A stretch of 64,000 nucleotides of DNA. Source: Bradyrhizobium betae (GTDB taxonomy: Bacteria > Pseudomonadota > Alphaproteobacteria > Rhizobiales > Xanthobacteraceae). The stretch spans positions 434,001 through 498,000 of the forward strand of contig NZ_MZXW01000050.1 in NCBI RefSeq assembly GCF_004123905.1, read 5' to 3'. A program made the translations under genes and the position numbers. Shown here in pieces: positions 60,842 through 64,000 of this stretch (position 1 is the stretch's first letter; every line of letters starts with the position of its first letter). The notes below the pieces were generated by a model. It made no database searches, was not told where the DNA came from, and saw only the letters and a program-made list of their open reading frames with translations.

Positions 60842-61387
60842 ATGACATCTCTCGGCAAATGCGATTCCGTGCGTCGGCGCCAGGCCGGCCTCATCCGACG
60901 GGCCGGGTGGGCCGTCGCTTTTGCCGTGCTCGTGCTGCTGCCGGCGATGCCGGCCCACGCCCAATCGGTCCGCCAGGGCGTCTCCGCGTTCCAGCGCCAG
61001 GACTATGTGGCGGCCTCCCGTATTTTCATTCGGCTCGCCGAGCGCGGCAACGCGGCGGCGCAGACCCATCTCGGCTTCCTGTTCGAGACCGGCCGCGGCG
61101 TGCCGCAGAACTACACGGAAGCCGCGATGTGGTACCGCCGCGCGGCGGAGCAGGGCGACACCCGGGCCCAATACTCCCTGGGCCTGCTCTACGACCGCGG
61201 CTTTGGCGTGCCGCAGGACATCGTCGAGGCCTCCAAATGGCTCAACCTGTCGACGGCCGCAGCGCCGCCGCCGGTGCGGGAGTCGCGGGCCCGGATCCGG
61301 GATGCCGTCACCACCAAGATGACGCGCGGGGAGATCGCCCAGGCCCGCCTGAGGGCCCTGGAATGGGCGCCGAGCCGGGAGCACTGA
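60842..61387 (+). CDS. exported Sel1-repeat protein
   Basis: Protein of 181 aa with a signal or anchor segment (about 23-42, AVAFAVLVLLPAMPAHAQ). Two clear Sel1-like repeats follow (AAQTHLGFLFETGRGVPQNYTEA and RAQYSLGLLYDRGFGVPQDIVEA), plus a partial first helix pair. Sel1 proteins are helical scaffolds for protein partners, often at the cell envelope. AAGGGA precedes the ATG. Confidence 0.83.
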   Translation: MTSLGKCDSVRRRQAGLIRRAGWAVAFAVLVLLPAMPAHAQSVRQGVSAFQRQDYVAASRIFIRLAERGNAAAQTHLGFLFETGRGVPQNYTEAAMWYRRAAEQGDTRAQYSLGLLYDRGFGVPQDIVEASKWLNLSTAAAPPPVRESRARIRDAVTTKMTRGEIAQARLRALEWAPSREH

Positions 61388-61602
61388 TCCCCGACGGCCA
61401 CCTCCCGACGCCCGGCTTTCCCAGGTCGTTCGGTTCCCCAAAACAAAAAGTGCGAAAACAACCCCATGCATAGTAGCCGACGGCCGTCGGCGGGGCGTGT
61501 TCGTGGTATTATGATACCATGACATCCGTCGACTCGACTGAGGGAAGGCCGCCGCGGCTGCTGCGCTCGTCGGGGCGGTTGCCGGCGCTTCGGGGATATT
61601 AT
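61388..61602. other. flank of the insertion element
   Basis: No gene. It holds a TGGTAT-TATG-ATACCA palindrome at 61504-61519, which could be a preferred insertion region or an operator. Confidence 0.35.
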
Positions 61603-61621
61603 ACTTTGCGTACCCAAGCGC
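61603..61621. repeat. left terminal inverted repeat of the IS element
   Basis: The outer stretch CTTTGCGTACCCAAGCGC pairs imperfectly with the right end; the two differ by a two-base gap and two substitutions. Confidence 0.6.
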
Positions 61622-61632
61622 CTGGTGCTACC

Positions 61633-62484
61633 ATGAGTAGCGCCGGGGGATTCGTGCCCGGCAGGCTATGGGGCCTCTGGGAGCTCATGCAAAAATATTC
61701 AGTCGGCGAACTGGTGGACTTGCAAAGCTTCGTTGTCTCGTTCGGTTCGATGATGAGGCACAACCCGCATGGTATTCACGTAGACACCCAGCAACTCGAA
61801 AACATGAGAGCTAAGTTCTCTCGCTACGCTGATCTGGTCAGCGCGCTTGAGTTGCCCATCTCAAAGAATGCAGCAAAACGACTTCTTGCGAGTCTCAATG
61901 AAGGCGATCCAGCGCCCGCTGGCGATGGCTTGATTTTCAACGGACAGAAGAAGTTAAACTTGATGGCGAATACCGATAGGCTAACGGACCTCCTAGGCGA
62001 GGAGATGGGCGCAAAGCTATTCGTGATGCTCTCACCCCGAATGGCAGATACCTTTGAACAAACCGACCCCCTTTTTGGCAACGAGGTGGAAGCGAAATTT
62101 CCAAGGGCGGCTGAAGACATTTCCGAAGCGGGCAAATGCCTCGCATTCGGCCGCGCTACTGCTGCTGTCTTTCATCTAATGAGAGCGCTTGAAAGTGCCA
62201 CCCAAGCGATCGCCGACAAGATCGGCGCTACCGTTCGCGATTCAAATGGCAAGGGGCTCCCGTGGGGTGTCATCGCGGACAATATGAGGCCGAAAATCGA
62301 TGCGATGACGAAGGGGAGCGACGAGCAGATAAAATGGTATCGCGTGCAGCACGATCTTGTCGTCGTAAATCGCGCGTGGCGAGTGCCGACAAATCATCCA
62401 AAGGAAACATACACTCCAGAACAAGCAGAAGAGGTTTTTGACGCGACGAGGGCCTTCATGAAGGAGCTCGCTCCCCTGGTTTAA
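61633..62484 (+). CDS. HEPN-like domain protein, probable IS passenger gene
   Basis: Protein of 283 aa with no signal. The C-terminal third matches the look of HEPN-like helical proteins: FGRATAAVFHLMRALESATQAI, then a closing segment with R250-VPTN-H255 (an R-x4-H pattern, as in HEPN ribonuclease sites) and ETYTPEQAEEVFDATRAFM. The N-terminal part is unassigned. ATG 61633 lies just inside the left inverted repeat; upstream in-frame ATG 61519 would read through flanking DNA and is rejected. It converges with the small 62638 gene, with a 29-bp overlap. A toxin or phage-defence role is inference. Confidence 0.65.
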   Translation: MSSAGGFVPGRLWGLWELMQKYSVGELVDLQSFVVSFGSMMRHNPHGIHVDTQQLENMRAKFSRYADLVSALELPISKNAAKRLLASLNEGDPAPAGDGLIFNGQKKLNLMANTDRLTDLLGEEMGAKLFVMLSPRMADTFEQTDPLFGNEVEAKFPRAAEDISEAGKCLAFGRATAAVFHLMRALESATQAIADKIGATVRDSNGKGLPWGVIADNMRPKIDAMTKGSDEQIKWYRVQHDLVVVNRAWRVPTNHPKETYTPEQAEEVFDATRAFMKELAPLV

Positions 62485-62638
62485 TGATCCTTCCTATCGC
62501 CTCTTCGAAGCTATCTCCGCTTTCATCAACGCCAAGCTTCCGAGCGGTTTGCTTGAACCGCTCAGATTGCTCTTTGTCACTCAGCTTTGGTTTCGGTTTT
62601 GCCTTTTTCCCCCCTGGGGGAGCGGCGGCTTTTGCCAT
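62456..62638 (-). CDS. small charged protein, probable IS passenger
   Basis: A 60-aa protein: a lysine/proline-rich N-terminus (MAKAAAPPGGKKAKPKPK) followed by a conserved-looking helical part (LSDKEQSERFKQTARKLGVD and FEEAIGRIIKP). It lies 14 bp downstream of the transposase and was probably transcribed with it. Its 3' end overlaps the HEPN-like gene. No function is known; it could be a regulator or partner of either neighbour. Confidence 0.6.
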   Translation of the reverse strand: MAKAAAPPGGKKAKPKPKLSDKEQSERFKQTARKLGVDESGDSFEEAIGRIIKPGERAPS

Positions 62639-62652
62639 ATGGGGCCTCTTGG

Positions 62653-63582
62653 CTAATTAGTCGTTCGATAGGTGAGCCGCTTTCCAGCGACGCCCTTCAA
62701 TGCACGCTCTGCGCGGTCGGTATCGTTCACACCAAGCGCAACGCGATCGCTGTAGCGGAAGTCAAATTCGTTCAAGTAGCGATGCAGGTGCTTTTCCTTG
62801 CAGTGCTGATAGGTGCCCTTCATACCGCGCTTGAACACGGAATAGTAGCCCTCGACGGTGTTGGTCGAAATCATCTTCTCGCCTTCGCGGCGGACATACT
62901 CGTCCCTGCCGTGAGCAACGGTGTCGTGGTTGAGGCCATCGACTTCCGCGATGAATTTGTAGGAGTTGGCTTCATCGGTCATCATCTGAGCGTCGCGGCT
63001 CATGTTGGCGCGGATGATTGGCTGAATGTCGGCAACGCGCACGCCATCAACGTGGAAGCTGCGGGCCGAGCCGCCGCGCTCAACGAGGGTCACGACAACG
63101 TTCTTATTCGCCCAAGCGGTGCGGCCCTTCTTGGGAGCGCCTTCAACGTGGCCGTAGAAGGTCTCATCGACTTCAACGGTGCCGCCGTTGCTGCCCATGG
63201 GCGAGGTGTCAGTCGAGCGCATGGCTTCGCGGATGCGATGGGACAGGAACCACGCAGTCTTGAGAGTGCAGCCAAGGGTACGGTGCAGTTGGTTGCTGCT
63301 GATACCCTTCTTGCTGGAGGCCATCAGGAAGATCGCCTGAAGCCAATGGCGCATGGGGATGTGGCTGGACTCGAAGATGGTCCCAACCTTCACGGTGAAG
63401 GGCTTGCGGCACTGGTAGCACTTGTAAGCGCCGATCCTGGTGGACTTGCCGCCCATCTTGGAAATGCGCTCCACGCCGCCGCAATGCGGGCAGACGGGAC
63501 CATTTGGCCAAAGCCGCTTCTCCACGAAGTTATACGCAGCTTGTTCATCGTGAAAATGGCGGGCTTCCAGAATCGATTTCAT
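62653..63582 (-). CDS. IS1595-family (ISXO2-like) DDE transposase
   Basis: Transposase of 309 aa with an N-terminal zinc ribbon (CPHCGG...KCYQC, about 31-58), a helical DNA-binding region, and an ISXO2-like RNase-H-type catalytic core: VEVDETFYGH (first Asp), MMTDEANSYKF (second Asp) and STNTVEGYYSVFKR (third acidic/Asn position). Length and domain order are complete, so it may be active. GGGGA lies close upstream of the ATG. Confidence 0.9.
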   Translation of the reverse strand: MKSILEARHFHDEQAAYNFVEKRLWPNGPVCPHCGGVERISKMGGKSTRIGAYKCYQCRKPFTVKVGTIFESSHIPMRHWLQAIFLMASSKKGISSNQLHRTLGCTLKTAWFLSHRIREAMRSTDTSPMGSNGGTVEVDETFYGHVEGAPKKGRTAWANKNVVVTLVERGGSARSFHVDGVRVADIQPIIRANMSRDAQMMTDEANSYKFIAEVDGLNHDTVAHGRDEYVRREGEKMISTNTVEGYYSVFKRGMKGTYQHCKEKHLHRYLNEFDFRYSDRVALGVNDTDRAERALKGVAGKRLTYRTTN

Positions 63583-63613
63583 GGCAAAATCCCCTTGTAA
63601 AATAGGATATCAC

Positions 63614-63634
63614 GCGCTTTTGGGTACGTCAAGT
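63614..63634. repeat. right terminal inverted repeat of the IS element
   Basis: Reads GCGCTTTTGGGTACGTCAAG on the plus strand, and is the reverse complement, with a two-base gap and two substitutions, of the left end. Confidence 0.6.
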
Positions 63635-63726
63635 TTTGATTATGGGGTCAATCCTCAATCAAGAACAAAGCATAAATCACGAAATCGTGAAGTTCTATCA
63701 GGCTGAATAGGGTTATATATGGTTCC

Positions 63727-64000
63727 ATGAGTTCAGAAGCAGACACCATCCGCGAGCGCAAGAAGCGCAACCTCGACGAGATCGCCAGACTCCAAAAGGA
63801 GAACGACGAGTTCGATGTGGCTTTGCGCGTGCTGGAGCTGGTGCGCCCCAAGCTTCCCATTAAGCCTGCACCCATTGGACGCGTCGTCACCGTCAAATTG
63901 CCCCCAAGGCCCGAGGGCATTCCATCCACCTTTGAAATGGTGGAGACCATTCTGAGAGACGCAGAGCGGGCCGGTAAAGGCTCCCTATCGAGTCGTGAGT
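63727..64000 (+). CDS. partial hypothetical gene running off the window
   Basis: ATG at 63727 begins an open frame of at least 91 codons with no stop before the window ends. The N-terminus is a charged helix (RERKKRNLDEIARLQKENDEF, likely coiled coil), followed by a proline-rich stretch and a helix typical of the start of a winged-helix domain (MVETILRDAERAGKG). It might be a small DNA-binding protein. It lies 92 bp outside the IS right end. Confidence 0.6.
   Translation, partial: MSSEADTIRERKKRNLDEIARLQKENDEFDVALRVLELVRPKLPIKPAPIGRVVTVKLPPRPEGIPSTFEMVETILRDAERAGKGSLSSRE

Larger units (their letters stand above)
61603..63634. mobile_element. IS1595-family (ISXO2-like) insertion element carrying two extra genes
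   Basis: About 2.03 kb bounded by imperfect terminal inverted repeats. The left end has CTTTGCGTACCCAAGCGC (61604-61621). The right end (63614-63634), read from the outside, has CTTGACGTACCCAAAAGCGC. Inside are a minus-strand transposase, a 60-codon minus-strand gene and a plus-strand HEPN-like gene. The interior is visibly less GC-rich than the host genes. No clean 8-bp target duplication was found at these ends, so the exact boundaries are uncertain or the duplication has been lost. Confidence 0.65.

Noticed and set aside
61519..61632. Longer N-terminus for the HEPN-like protein
   Set aside because: It would read across the left terminal repeat and flanking DNA; the ATG at 61633 is inside the element.
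61595..63642. 8-bp target-site duplication of the IS element
   Set aside because: The bases just outside the two terminal repeats do not match; only a shared ATTAT is seen.

Overview
The window looks like chromosomal DNA of a Bradyrhizobium-type alphaproteobacterium (Nitrobacteraceae). It has high GC, many solute-binding-protein transporters, Bradyrhizobium-style intergenic palindromes, an FnrN/FixK1-type regulator and TTGA-N6-TCAA boxes. No rRNA, tRNA or CRISPR array was seen.

Layout. (1) 1-6060: an aromatic-acid-like catabolic block with a flavin monooxygenase, cupin, branched-chain-type binding protein, MarR regulator, aryl-CoA ligase and RidA protein; repeated MarR-operator-like dyads lie beside marR and the ligase. 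(2) 6080-17300: a probable oxygen-limitation regulon with CBS-BON, CHAD, APH-like/P-loop kinase, universal stress protein, PatZ-like acyl-CoA synthetase/GNAT, an Mla-type lipid ABC transporter and an FnrN/FixK1-type regulator. Six perfect FNR/FixK boxes sit in its intergenic regions, followed by a second Crp-family gene. (3) 18330-23410: cyclase-family hydrolase, TRAP transporter and SDR dehydrogenase. (4) 23420-30950: a four-gene operon (TTT binding protein, two-subunit molybdenum hydroxylase, ModA-like protein), then a molybdopterin oxidoreductase and a crotonase. (5) 30950-31800: non-coding dispersed repeats, including a structured element resembling a cobalamin aptamer. (6) 31810-40890: a glycolate/D-lactate-like FAD/Fe-S oxidase, GlcG-like protein, GntR regulator, two paralogous serine-glyoxylate-type aminotransferases around an MFS permease, and a crotonase.

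(7) 41460-48780: a large VCBS/RTX-type adhesin with a strong terminator, then a complete tripartite tricarboxylate transporter (TctCBA) and a class III CoA transferase. (8) 50480-60650: a cell-surface block of glycosyltransferase, methyltransferases, NeuD-like and LbH acyltransferases, GH43-like propeller protein, serralysin-like metalloprotease with FG-GAP repeats, beta-helix protein and WbqC-like protein. (9) 61600-63640: an IS1595-family (ISXO2-like) element about 2 kb long that appears to carry two passenger genes, one with a HEPN-like C-terminus.

The points most worth checking are the FNR/FixK-box cluster linked to a lipid transporter with fused subunits, the HEPN-like passenger gene inside the IS, and the riboswitch-like dispersed repeat. 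All functional calls come from motifs and family resemblance read by eye; no database search was run.
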